From Gammaproteobacteria bacterium (lineage in GTDB: Bacteria; Pseudomonadota; Gammaproteobacteria; Eutrophobiales; Eutrophobiaceae), in contig JACPSH010000046.1 in the NCBI GenBank assembly GCA_016193395.1, positions 1 to 64,000 on the forward strand: a stretch of DNA of 64,000 nt, written 5' to 3'. The position numbers were made by a program, and so were the translations under genes. The notes beneath the pieces are model-generated. The model ran no database searches, had not been told where the DNA came from, and worked only from the letters and a program-made list of their open reading frames with translations. Shown here in pieces: positions 17,000 through 24,335 of the stretch (position 1 is its first letter; the number at the start of each line of letters is the position of its first letter).

Positions 17000-17252
17000 G
17001 CGCGCCGGACGCGATAACCCGGTTTGGACCAAGGAAACCTTCGCGCGTGCGCGTCCGGCGCGCGAAGTTCTGCCCAAACTGTTTGGCAACGCCGCCGCGG
17101 AGGAAATGCTTCGGCCCAGGGGGCGTCCCAAAACGGGCAACGCCCGCGTCGCCATTTCGCTGCGGCTGCCCCCCGAAACTCTGGCGCGCTGGAAAGCCAC
17201 GGGGCCAGGATGGCAGACCCGAATGGCCGAAAAACTGAAGAGAGCGGTTTAA
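16974..17252 (+). CDS. brnA: BrnA family antitoxin
   Basis: 92 residues, rich in basic residues. The C-terminal part KTGNARVAISLRLPPETLARWK...WQTRMAEKLKRAV is the ribbon-helix-helix DNA-binding region of BrnA antitoxins (the RLPPE stretch is characteristic); the N-terminal part would wrap the toxin. It starts inside brnT and ends ten bases before attC site 1. It is expected to bind the palindrome at 16695-16720 as a dimer. Confidence 0.9.
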   Translation: MKRNKRNPERAGRDNPVWTKETFARARPAREVLPKLFGNAAAEEMLRPRGRPKTGNARVAISLRLPPETLARWKATGPGWQTRMAEKLKRAV

Positions 17253-17261
17253 AGAAGTGGG

Positions 17262-17333
17262 GCACAACCAGCGGTTCCACGCGACGATCCTCGCGCTGCG
17301 CGTTCGGCCCGCGCGTGAACCGCGACGTTGGGC
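17262..17333 (+). other. attC recombination site 1
   Basis: R'' GCACAAC (17262-17268), L'' GCGGTTCCACGCG (17271-17283), a 28-base variable loop, L' CGCGTGAACCGC (17312-17323) and R' GTTGGGC (17327-17333, exact GTTRRRY). L'' and L' pair completely except for one extra C in L'', the extrahelical base that marks attC folded strands. The 2-3 base spacers between boxes also fit. It separates the brnTA cassette from the transporter cassette. Confidence 0.82.
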
Positions 17334-18017
17334 GTGATCGAGACGATGGACGATTGCTGCATCGAAAAGACCTCCGCCATCGAGCGGCTGCGCGAGCGCC
17401 AAACGGCGACTCTTCGCCTCGTTCTGCTTGTGAACGCTGCGATGTTCGTCGTAGAGCTCGCGTCGGGCTTGCTTGCCGGGTCCGTGGCCCTGCTCGCGGA
17501 CTCCCTCGACATGCTCGGCGACGCGCTCGTCTATGGCTTCAGTCTCTACGTCGTCGCGCGCGGTCCCCTCTGGAAAGCGCAAGCCGCGGTGGCCAAGGCA
17601 GTGGTGATGGGGCTGTTCGGCGTGTTCGTCTTTGGGCAGCTCGTGTACAAGCTTCTCTATCCTCAGCTCCCGACGGTCGAGACCATGGGTGGTGTCGGTG
17701 CTCTTGCACTCGTCGCGAACGGCGTTTGCTTTGCCATGCTTTGGCGCCACCGTGCCGAGGACATCAACATGCGGTCGGTCTGGCTCTGCTCGCGAAACGA
17801 CCTCATCGCTAACGTCTCGGTGTTGTTGGCGGCGTTGGCGGTGTGGATGACGCTTTCTCCTTGGCCGGACATCGTGGTTGGCGCGCTTATCTGCGCCGTG
17901 TTCCTTCGTTCGGCGTTCCTTGTTGCTGGTGAAGCGCGTGCCGAGCTGGGGCTGAATCACGCCCAACCACCCGCTGCAGCGGACGGGCCGCAAGCGGCGC
18001 GGCGCTGAGCGGCAACG
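17328..18017 (+). mobile_element. Integron-type gene cassette 2 (cation transporter)
   Basis: The start GTTGGGCGTGAT at 17327-17338 is exactly complementary to ATCACGCCCAAC at 17956-17967, the R'' side of attC site 2. This is the same circular-cassette signature as in cassette 1. The cassette is almost filled by one open reading frame, with 18 bases before its ATG, as is normal for cassettes. Confidence 0.78.
17346..18008 (+). CDS. CDF-like cation efflux / cation transporter family protein
   Basis: 220 residues with five to six membrane segments. The first half has LVLLVNAAMFVVELASGLLAGS and LLADSLDMLGDALVYGFSLY, the motif that carries the zinc-site Asp residues of cation diffusion facilitators. 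A second similar half has AEDINMRSVWLCSRNDLIANVSVLLAALAVWMT. The C-terminal cytoplasmic domain of classical CDF exporters is missing, as in the short cation-transporter group. It would move Zn2+, Co2+ or similar ions out of the cell. The end of the gene runs through attC site 2, so the last residues are encoded by the recombination site. Confidence 0.85.
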   Translation: MDDCCIEKTSAIERLRERQTATLRLVLLVNAAMFVVELASGLLAGSVALLADSLDMLGDALVYGFSLYVVARGPLWKAQAAVAKAVVMGLFGVFVFGQLVYKLLYPQLPTVETMGGVGALALVANGVCFAMLWRHRAEDINMRSVWLCSRNDLIANVSVLLAALAVWMTLSPWPDIVVGALICAVFLRSAFLVAGEARAELGLNHAQPPAAADGPQAARR

Positions 18018-18023
18018 TTAGAA
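17961..18023 (+). other. attC recombination site 2
   Basis: R'' GCCCAAC (exact RYYYAAC), L'' CCGCTGCAGCG (17971-17981), a ~21-base loop, L' CGCTGAGCGG (18003-18012) and R' GTTAGAA (one base off GTTRRRY). L'' and L' pair perfectly apart from one extrahelical G in L'', the canonical attC feature. Half of the site is inside the 3' end of the transporter frame. Confidence 0.8.
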
Positions 18024-18039
18024 CGCGGCTCTATCCCGG

Positions 18040-18264
18040 GTGGCAGTGAAGGCCGCCCTGGAGACGCACCTGCGGCATGATCCCGGCAAGACCAGTCGCA
18101 GTCGCATCAAACGGCTACGTGGCTTGTCCCGACCTCAATACCGGTTGCGGGCCGGTGACATCCGGGTGTTCTATGACATTGTTGATGGCGCCGTCGAAGT
18201 ACTCGCCATCGTTCCAAAGTCGGAGACCTTAGCATGGCTAGATCAGTTCGGAAAACTTCAGTAA
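18040..18264 (+). pseudogene. RelE/ParE-family toxin, 5'-truncated at the cassette boundary
   Basis: 74 residues from the only usable start (GTG 18040). The sequence VKAALETHLRHDPGKTSRSR...YRLRAGDIRVFYDIVDGAVEVLAIV matches the central and C-terminal part of RelE/ParE toxins, but the usual first ~25 residues (beta strand and first helix) are missing. Upstream in frame is a stop created by the attC R' sequence (TAG at 18019-18021), so the head of the gene appears to have been replaced when the cassette joined. The antitoxin gene overlaps its 3' end by 31 bases. It may be inactive, or a shorter active form. Confidence 0.6.
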
Positions 18265-18506
18265 AGAAAGTGCCGCTCGCACGGGTCAAGGATGATCTGT
18301 CGCGCTACCTGAAGGAAGCGGCGAATCGTGAGATCGTGATTACGCGGCATGGCAAGCCGGCCGGGGTGCTTATAGGTTTTAGATCCGAGGATGAATGGCT
18401 GGAGTATCGCCTGGAGAATGACCCGCGCTTCCTTGCGCGGATCGCCAGGGCGCGGGCTAGTATGCGCGCTCGCCGCGGAGTTCAACTTGAGGATGTTGAG
18501 CTGTAA
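18234..18506 (+). CDS. Phd/YefM-family antitoxin
   Basis: 90 residues. VPLARVKDDLSRYLKEAANREIVITRHGKPAGVLIGF is the Phd/YefM DNA-binding domain in nearly complete form; the C-terminal tail (RASMRARRGVQLEDVEL) is the flexible toxin-wrapping part. It overlaps the toxin gene, in toxin-first order. With a truncated toxin it could still act as an antidote or repressor in trans. No attC was found after it by eye. Confidence 0.88.
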   Translation: MARSVRKTSVKKVPLARVKDDLSRYLKEAANREIVITRHGKPAGVLIGFRSEDEWLEYRLENDPRFLARIARARASMRARRGVQLEDVEL

Positions 18507-18588
18507 TCAGTCTGTATCTGCGCGATTGTGCCGACAATGCACGGAAGCTCAGGTTCAATTGGAAGTAGAAGGTGTATAACCTTTCACT

Positions 18589-18616
18589 TCAGCCGACCGC
18601 CTTTGGCGGCGGCTGA
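18589..18616. terminator. Hairpin after the Phd antitoxin gene
   Basis: TCAGCCGACCGCC and GGCGGCGGCTGA pair around a TTT loop with one bulged A, followed by TTTCATT. It fits a weak terminator. The single bulge also recalls an attC stem, but the flanking R boxes do not match. Confidence 0.45.
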
Positions 18617-18731
18617 TTTCATTGTCAAGCGCATGGCGTATGGCGGCTTCACGGTCGACGTCGACGCCTAGCGGCTGAATCTCTCCCTGGCCCGGGTTGT
18701 CTTATCCGGTGACCTGGGCGAGTATCCCGCC

Positions 18732-19451
18732 ATGGAACGCCCGGTCCGGATCAAAACCATCGGCATCCTCGGCGGCATGAGCGATCAGGCCACGGCCGAG
18801 TACTACCGCCTCATCAACGCGGCCGTGAACGAGCGTCTGGGCGGGTGGGACATCGCCGAGACCCTCATCGCCGGCTGCAACTTCGGAAACATCGAGCACT
18901 TCGTCCGGAACGATCTCTGGGAGGAGGCCGGCGAGTATCTTGCCGGCAAGGCCCGCGCGCTAGAGCGGGCGGGCGCCGATCTGCTGGTCTGCGTTTCCAA
19001 TACGGCGCATCGGGTCTCCGACCGGTTCTGCGCGGGGCTCGGCATTCCCTTTCTGCACATTGCCGATCCCACGGGCGCGGCGATCCGCGCGGCCGGACTG
19101 TCGCGCGTCGCCCTGCTCGGAACGAAGGCGACCATGTCGGCGCCGTTCCTGAGGGACTATTACAGCTCGAAGTTCGGGATTGATATCGTTGTGCCCGACG
19201 AGGAGGGACAGGTGCTGGTAAACCGCGTCATCTGGGACGAACTGGTGCGCGGGGCAGTGACCCAGGATTCGAAGCAGGCCATTCTGCGGGTTTGCGATCG
19301 CCTGCGGGCGCACGGCGCCCAGGGCGTGATCCTCGGCTGCACGGAGCTGTTCCTGTTGATCGTGCAGGCCGATCGGCCGGACTTTCCGATGTTCGACACC
19401 ACCTCGCTGCACGTCGCCGCCATCGTCGAGCAGGCATTGTCCACGACGTGA
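18732..19451 (+). CDS. Aspartate/glutamate racemase family protein
   Basis: 239 residues: IGILGGMSDQATAEYYRLIN at the start, CNFGNIE, the first active-site region LLVCVSNTAHRV and the second GVILGCTELFLLI. The overall pattern is that of PLP-independent Asp/Glu racemases, which use two cysteines. The second cysteine is in place; the first lies three residues before Asn (C-V-S-N), whereas the usual motif has none or one residue between. The enzyme may therefore have a changed mechanism or substrate. Its stop overlaps the start of the antiporter gene (GTGA). Confidence 0.85.
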   Translation: MERPVRIKTIGILGGMSDQATAEYYRLINAAVNERLGGWDIAETLIAGCNFGNIEHFVRNDLWEEAGEYLAGKARALERAGADLLVCVSNTAHRVSDRFCAGLGIPFLHIADPTGAAIRAAGLSRVALLGTKATMSAPFLRDYYSSKFGIDIVVPDEEGQVLVNRVIWDELVRGAVTQDSKQAILRVCDRLRAHGAQGVILGCTELFLLIVQADRPDFPMFDTTSLHVAAIVEQALSTT

Positions 19452-20377
19452 GCGACTATCTCGCCCTGCTACTTGGCGTCGTATTCGCAGGCGCGGGCGG
19501 CGAGCTGTTCGTCCGCGGCGCCGTCGGACTTGCGCGCTGGCTGCGGATCTCTCCGGGGATCATCGGCGCGACGGTCGCTGCCTTTGCGACTTCGAGCCCG
19601 GAACTCTCGGTGGCGATCAGTTCCGCGCTGGCCGGCGACCCGGCGATCGCACTCGGCGACGGTCTGGGCAGCAACGTCGTCAACGTGGCATTGATCCTGG
19701 GCGCGGTCCTTCTCATCTCCGGGATCCATGCGCCCCGCCAAAGTGTGAAGCGGGATTTTCCGGTGGCACTGCTCGTCCCCGTGGTGACGGCTGCACTGGT
19801 CGTCGACGGCGAATTATCCCGGATCGACGGGTCTTTGATGCTCGGTATGTTCCTCGCCTGGATCTCGGCTACGGTCATCGAGGCACGCCGTCAACACAGT
19901 GCCGCCGGGCAGGTCCTCGGCGAGCACAAGCGGGGCCTGGCGATCGCCGCCTGCGTCGTGGGACTCGCTTTCCTTGTCAGCGCGGGGATCCTAATCGTCA
20001 GGGGTGCCAAGGGCATAGCCGTAGATTTCGGCATCGACGAATTCATCGTCGGGGCAACGGTGGTCGCTATCGGCACTTCCGCTCCCGAGCTGGCGACTTC
20101 CATCGTCGCCAAGCTGCGCGGTCATGACGAAGTCGGACTTGGGACAATCCTGGGCAGCAACATCTTCAACGGCCTGTTCATCATTTCCGTGGCGGCGGTG
20201 ATTCATCCCATTGCCGTCGCGTGGCGGGAAATACTCATCGCGCTGGTCTTCGGTGTCGTTTCGCTGGCGTTCACGATTCCGCCGGCGTCGGGATACATCG
20301 AACGCAGGCGCGGCATCGCCCTGTTGATGCTGTACACCGCCTACCTGGGGGTCTTGTTTCGATGGAGAACGGCCTGA
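19448..20377 (+). CDS. Calcium/sodium antiporter (CaCA family, YrbG-like)
   Basis: 309 residues from GTG 19448, which overlaps the racemase stop by four bases. About ten membrane helices are visible. The two inverted family repeats carry ATSSPELSVAISSAL and IGTSAPELATSIVAKLRG, each paired with an Asn motif (GLGSNVVNVALILG and ILGSNIFNGLFIIS). These are the cation-binding repeats of K+-independent Na+/Ca2+ exchangers. The protein would exchange Ca2+ for Na+ or H+ across the inner membrane. Longer in-frame starts inside the racemase gene are not used. Confidence 0.92.
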   Translation: MSDYLALLLGVVFAGAGGELFVRGAVGLARWLRISPGIIGATVAAFATSSPELSVAISSALAGDPAIALGDGLGSNVVNVALILGAVLLISGIHAPRQSVKRDFPVALLVPVVTAALVVDGELSRIDGSLMLGMFLAWISATVIEARRQHSAAGQVLGEHKRGLAIAACVVGLAFLVSAGILIVRGAKGIAVDFGIDEFIVGATVVAIGTSAPELATSIVAKLRGHDEVGLGTILGSNIFNGLFIISVAAVIHPIAVAWREILIALVFGVVSLAFTIPPASGYIERRRGIALLMLYTAYLGVLFRWRTA

Positions 20378-20391
20378 GCGGAGGAGGGATC

Positions 20392-20799
20392 ATGCATACG
20401 GGAAGCTGTCTTTGCGGAAGCATCCGCTACGAAGTTGACTCCGAACTCGGCGACTTCGGCTTTTGTCATTGCAGGAGTTGCCGCAAGGCGAGCGGATCGG
20501 CGTTTTCCGCCAATGCGTCGGTGGATCGCAAGCGTATCCGTTTTCCGGGCGGGACGGCGACGCTGCGCGCGTACGAATCGTCGCCGGGTAAGTTCAGGGC
20601 ATTCTGCTCGCAGTGCGGATCGCCGATCTACGCATGGCTCGAATCGAGCCGGGACACGCTGCGGCTGCGGCTGGGAAGCCTGGATACGCCTTATACCGGA
20701 CAGCCGAAATTCCACATCTTCGTGTCCGACAAGGCGCCGTGGGACACGATCACCGACGAGGTTCCACAATATCCGGAATGGCGGTCCAGCCCGGGTTAG
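20392..20799 (+). CDS. GFA family (CENP-V-like) zinc protein
   Basis: 135 residues from ATG 20392, preceded by GAGGAGGG. Zinc ligands are visible in TGSCLCGSIRY, CHCRSCRKASGS and FCSQCGSPIY, the arrangement of the glutathione-dependent formaldehyde-activating enzyme (Gfa) fold. Most family members have no proven Gfa activity and are named only by fold. It follows the antiporter by 14 bases on the same strand and may be co-transcribed. Confidence 0.92.
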   Translation: MHTGSCLCGSIRYEVDSELGDFGFCHCRSCRKASGSAFSANASVDRKRIRFPGGTATLRAYESSPGKFRAFCSQCGSPIYAWLESSRDTLRLRLGSLDTPYTGQPKFHIFVSDKAPWDTITDEVPQYPEWRSSPG

Positions 20800-20929
20800 T
20801 CATCGACTGCGAATTGTTGAGCGGTCGGGTGGCACCGGGTACCTTCGTCCGCGCGCAGCGGAAGGGCCCCGCTGGGGGAGGGTTGGATCGAGCACGGACG
20901 GAGGTGCCCGGTGACAGGACCCGGCCGCG

Positions 20930-22999
20930 TCAGCACTTGCGTTTCTTGAGCCGCGGTTCGCCGGTGCGCACCCAATAATCGAGCCGCTTCTGCTCTTCGG
21001 GGCTCACGGTCTTGATACGTTCCTTGAGTTCCACCATGGCGTAGTCCGCGATTTCCCATTTACCGAGGGTGCAGGCGGTGGCCATGATACCGGCGGAATT
21101 GGACGCAAGCCGGCGGTTACGTTCGGCGTCGCTGATATCGACGTCCTCGGTCAGCCGGTACGCCAGATCGTAATGGAAATACGACTCCGGATATTTGTAC
21201 TGATCCCAGTAGAAATCCCCGAGCGCGCGCGCGACCACCTCCTTGTCGATACTCCCGCCAAGTTCAGCGAGGTCGTTTTTCGGGCTTTGCTGAAGGATAG
21301 CCAGCGCGCGCAGCCAGACCTGTTCCTGCTCCTTCGGCCGCTTGTTGGTCTGGTCATTGACGCCCATCTGGTAGAGCACGATCGCGATTGCCGGATGATT
21401 CGGGCCGTAGGCCTGCTCCGCGGTCGCGAGCGACTGTTGCAGCATCTGATCGGTTTCCGCGAAGGCGTCCTTTTTGGCCGGCGGCGAAACGCGATCCGGC
21501 TGCGCGGTTCGGCGCTCCGCGGTGCGCGGGGATTCGGAAGGCGCCGCAGCCTCGTCGGTAGTGCCGGGGAGGAATCTGTCAAGTACGCCGTTCTGGTAGA
21601 GCACGAAGATCAGTGCGGCGAGGCCGACCAGCGAAACCGCCCAGGCGCCTCCCGACTTGCGCTGAACCCTGCCCGGCTGCATGGAGTCATCGGGGACAGG
21701 CGCCGCCGCCGGCATCTCCCGGGCGGCCGGCCTGGCCCGGGGCGGGGACGGCGCCGGACTGGCGGGCGTGCCAGTCACGTCGGATGTGAGCATGTGAACG
21801 ATTGCGTTGCGCAACCACACCTTCTCGGCGCGCACCAGCGATTCCCCCAGCTCGACGGAGCCGCGGTCAGTCCGGACGACCACACTGCCGGCATCGATGT
21901 TGTACTGGCCGAGGAACTTCGCCGCGCCGATCAACTTCGGCGCCACCCGTCGCAACTGCTCGCGATGCTTCAGGCTCAGGTTGCCTGAATCGCGCAAGAC
22001 CTGTTCGGCCAGTGTGTCGGGGTTGTCGGTTTTCGAGCCCGTCGTTTCGACTTCCTCGATCTCGGGCGCAGGAAAATCCAGCGTCCTGACGCCGAAGAAA
22101 CCCTGCTTCCGGATCTGTACCCCGGCAGGCGACACGGTAACCCGCTGCCGCGATGTGGCTGCCCGCAACATTGCGAGCAATGCCCCGCCGACCGGGAGCG
22201 CAAGGAAGAACAGGCCGATAAAGCCGACGAAAAACCAGTTTTCGACGCCGAACCCGTCCTCCAGCATCGGGCGGAGGAACCCGAAAAGAACGAACCCCGC
22301 GAGAATCAGCGCGCCAATCAGTCCGGCAACGGGCGCACCGGCGATCCCTGCGGGCGGGATCTCTATGACGCTGGTGGAGCGGGGTCCACCATACTGGATC
22401 GTGCACACGGCCCGCGGCGGTTGGGCAGGAAGCGGCGTTGCAATGTGGAGCCGCCGGGCGCGCGCCTGGACCGACTCATCCAGCGTGCCGGCCTCGCGTA
22501 CGACTTCCTCGCTGCCGGTGAGGTCGTGGATTGCCAGGCCGAAGAACTTGGCGGTTTCCTCGGCCATTCTCCGCGATTCGTCAAAATCCCTCGACATACC
22601 GCCCGACACACTGAGGCCCTCGCCCCTGATCAGGACCGGGAAGACGATGTAGGTACTGTTCTTGCTGCGGCGCACTTCCCTGGTGACGATCACGTGCGCG
22701 TCCCGGCCGATTTGATAGGGCGTGCTGAAGAACGGCACAAGCAGCCCCCACCACGAGGTAAGAGTACGCCGGCGCCGGTCGAGGATTGTTCCGGAGCGCC
22801 CGAACACGAAGCCCGCGCCGACGAGCGCGAACACGCCTCCCACCAGTGCGCCGACCCAGGGTTCACCGGACGTTTTCATGCCGTCCGGCGGTGAGAGAAA
22901 CAGGAAGACCAACAGCAGTCCCATGCCGAGAAACGGCAGGCCGAAAAGAGCGAGGAAACCCCCGCCGTGCGTGATCTTTTTGATATCCGGGTCCGACAC
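20930..22999 (-). CDS. Large membrane protein with C-terminal TPR-like region, unknown function
   Basis: 689 residues that I cannot assign to a named family. Two membrane helices lie at ~14-70, a beta-rich cytoplasmic region follows (ILDRRRRTLTSWWGLLVPF is typical of DUF-type PH-like domains), then two more helices near 225-285 and a second region repeating that plan. A Pro/Ala-rich linker precedes a single helix (~465-485, GGAWAVSLVGLAALIFVLYQ). The last ~150 residues contain TPR-like helices (AEQAYGPNHPAIAIVLYQMG). The gene is convergent with the GFA gene and lies 17 bases from the M20 peptidase gene. Confidence 0.7.
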   Translation of the reverse strand: MSDPDIKKITHGGGFLALFGLPFLGMGLLLVFLFLSPPDGMKTSGEPWVGALVGGVFALVGAGFVFGRSGTILDRRRRTLTSWWGLLVPFFSTPYQIGRDAHVIVTREVRRSKNSTYIVFPVLIRGEGLSVSGGMSRDFDESRRMAEETAKFFGLAIHDLTGSEEVVREAGTLDESVQARARRLHIATPLPAQPPRAVCTIQYGGPRSTSVIEIPPAGIAGAPVAGLIGALILAGFVLFGFLRPMLEDGFGVENWFFVGFIGLFFLALPVGGALLAMLRAATSRQRVTVSPAGVQIRKQGFFGVRTLDFPAPEIEEVETTGSKTDNPDTLAEQVLRDSGNLSLKHREQLRRVAPKLIGAAKFLGQYNIDAGSVVVRTDRGSVELGESLVRAEKVWLRNAIVHMLTSDVTGTPASPAPSPPRARPAAREMPAAAPVPDDSMQPGRVQRKSGGAWAVSLVGLAALIFVLYQNGVLDRFLPGTTDEAAAPSESPRTAERRTAQPDRVSPPAKKDAFAETDQMLQQSLATAEQAYGPNHPAIAIVLYQMGVNDQTNKRPKEQEQVWLRALAILQQSPKNDLAELGGSIDKEVVARALGDFYWDQYKYPESYFHYDLAYRLTEDVDISDAERNRRLASNSAGIMATACTLGKWEIADYAMVELKERIKTVSPEEQKRLDYWVRTGEPRLKKRKC

Positions 23000-23016
23000 G
23001 CGGACCTCCAGACTGC

Positions 23017-24324
23017 TTATTTCGTCAGGTAGTCGACGGCGATTGCAACCATGGCGCGCACGCCGACGATCAGTGCGTTCTCATTAATATAGAACAACGG
23101 CGAGTGGTTCGGCGCCGCTTCCCAGTCTCCGACGCCTTCCTTGTTGATGCCGAGAAAGAAATACACGCCGGGGATGCGTTCCTGGAAGCGCGAGAAATCC
23201 TCGGCGCCCGCGATTACGCCGATTGCCTTGAAGCGATTGGCGCCAGCGGCCCAGGCAAGCGATGGGGACATACGCCCGGTCAAGGCGGGATCGTTATAGG
23301 TCACCGGTGCGTAGGGCTCGATCCGGACTTCGGCGCTGGCGCCCGCGCTGCTGGCGATATCCATTACCGTGCGCCGGACCCGCGCCTGGATGTCTTCCTG
23401 CATCGCGCGGTCGAACGTGCGGATGGTGCCCTCGATTTCCACGTTGTCCGGGATGATGTTGCCGCGGTTGCCGCCGTGGATGCTGCCGGCCGAGATCACG
23501 GCGGGCGCCAGAGTCAGATCGACCTGGCGGCTCGTGATGGTCTGCAGCGCCAGCAGGATCTGGGCGGCGATCGTGATGGGATCGACGCCGCGCCATGGCA
23601 TGGAGGCATGCGTCTGCTGGCCCCTGATGGTGATCGCCAGTTCATCCGCAGCGGCCATGGCGCCTTCCGGCTTCACGTACAGGCGGCCGGTCTCCAGAGG
23701 CAGCACGTGCAAACCGAAAATCGCCTCTGGCGCATCCGGGCCATCCAGCACACCCTCCGCGATCATGAGTTTCGCTCCGCCTTCCTCGCCTTCGGGCGGA
23801 CTCTCCTCGGCGGGCTGGAAGATGAACTTCACCGTGCCGGGCAATTGCTCGCGAACCCCGGCCAGCGCTTCGGCGGCTCCCATCAGTATGGCGACGTGGG
23901 CGTCGTGGCCGCAGGCGTGCATGACGCCGGTTTCCTGCCCCTTCCACATGGTTTTCACCTTCGAGGCGAAGGGCAGACCCTCCGGCTCGGCCACCGGCAG
24001 GGCGTCCATGTCGGCGCGCAGGGCAACGACCGGCCCGGGCCTGCCTCCGCGCAGCGTGCCGACAACGCCGGTATAAGCGACCGCGGTGCGAACTTCCATG
24101 TCGAGCGTGCGCAGATGATCGGCCACGAGTTTCGCGGTGCGCACCTCACGGTTGCCGAGCTCAGGGTGCTCGTGGATATTGCGCCGCCATGCAATAACCT
24201 TCGCCGCAACGCCGTCCAGCGCCGGCTCGATTTGCGTCTTCAAATCCCCGGCCGAGAGCACTCCCGGGGCAAGAACGGCGGACAGAAAAATGGCGGCATG
24301 GCAGAGACACGGCAGTCTGCTCAT
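23017..24324 (-). CDS. Exported M20 family amidohydrolase (hippurate hydrolase / AmhX-like)
   Basis: 435 residues from ATG 24324; residues 1-25 are a signal peptide (AAIFLSAVLAPGVLSA). Family marks are RRNIHEHPELGNRE, ALRADMDALPVAE, HACGHDAHVAILMGAA (metal-binding Cys/His), FQPAEESPPEGEEGGA with the catalytic Glu, and the late GAEDFSRF. These di-metal enzymes release amino acids or IAA-type acids from N-acyl conjugates. Periplasmic location is predicted. It lies 11 bases downstream of dacB on the same strand, so the two may be co-transcribed. Confidence 0.93.
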   Translation of the reverse strand: MSRLPCLCHAAIFLSAVLAPGVLSAGDLKTQIEPALDGVAAKVIAWRRNIHEHPELGNREVRTAKLVADHLRTLDMEVRTAVAYTGVVGTLRGGRPGPVVALRADMDALPVAEPEGLPFASKVKTMWKGQETGVMHACGHDAHVAILMGAAEALAGVREQLPGTVKFIFQPAEESPPEGEEGGAKLMIAEGVLDGPDAPEAIFGLHVLPLETGRLYVKPEGAMAAADELAITIRGQQTHASMPWRGVDPITIAAQILLALQTITSRQVDLTLAPAVISAGSIHGGNRGNIIPDNVEIEGTIRTFDRAMQEDIQARVRRTVMDIASSAGASAEVRIEPYAPVTYNDPALTGRMSPSLAWAAGANRFKAIGVIAGAEDFSRFQERIPGVYFFLGINKEGVGDWEAAPNHSPLFYINENALIVGVRAMVAIAVDYLTK

Positions 24325-24335
24325 CGGTCGATTCC

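Larger units (their letters stand above)
16671..17327 (+). mobile_element. Integron-type gene cassette 1 (brnTA)
   Basis: The 12-base sequence GTTGTGCCCCAC at 16670-16681 is repeated in exact reverse complement at 17257-17268, where it forms the R'' side of the attC site at 17262-17333. In a circular cassette the two ends join, so complementarity between the cassette start and its attC R'' is the expected mark of a true cassette. The predicted cut G^TT places the cassette at 16671-17327. It carries a promoter, brnT and brnA. No attI or integrase gene is seen upstream. Confidence 0.72.

Noticed and set aside
18574-18630. A third attC site after the Phd antitoxin
   Set aside because: The stem has a single bulge as in attC, but the R'' (GTATAAC) and R' (GTCAAGC) boxes match poorly, the box spacers are 8-9 bases instead of 2-4, and no cassette start complementary to it was found. 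I call it a hairpin only.
18627-18672. Short remnant ending in MAYGGFTVDVDA before the racemase gene
   Set aside because: Could be the tail of a lost gene, but it is too short to assign to any family.
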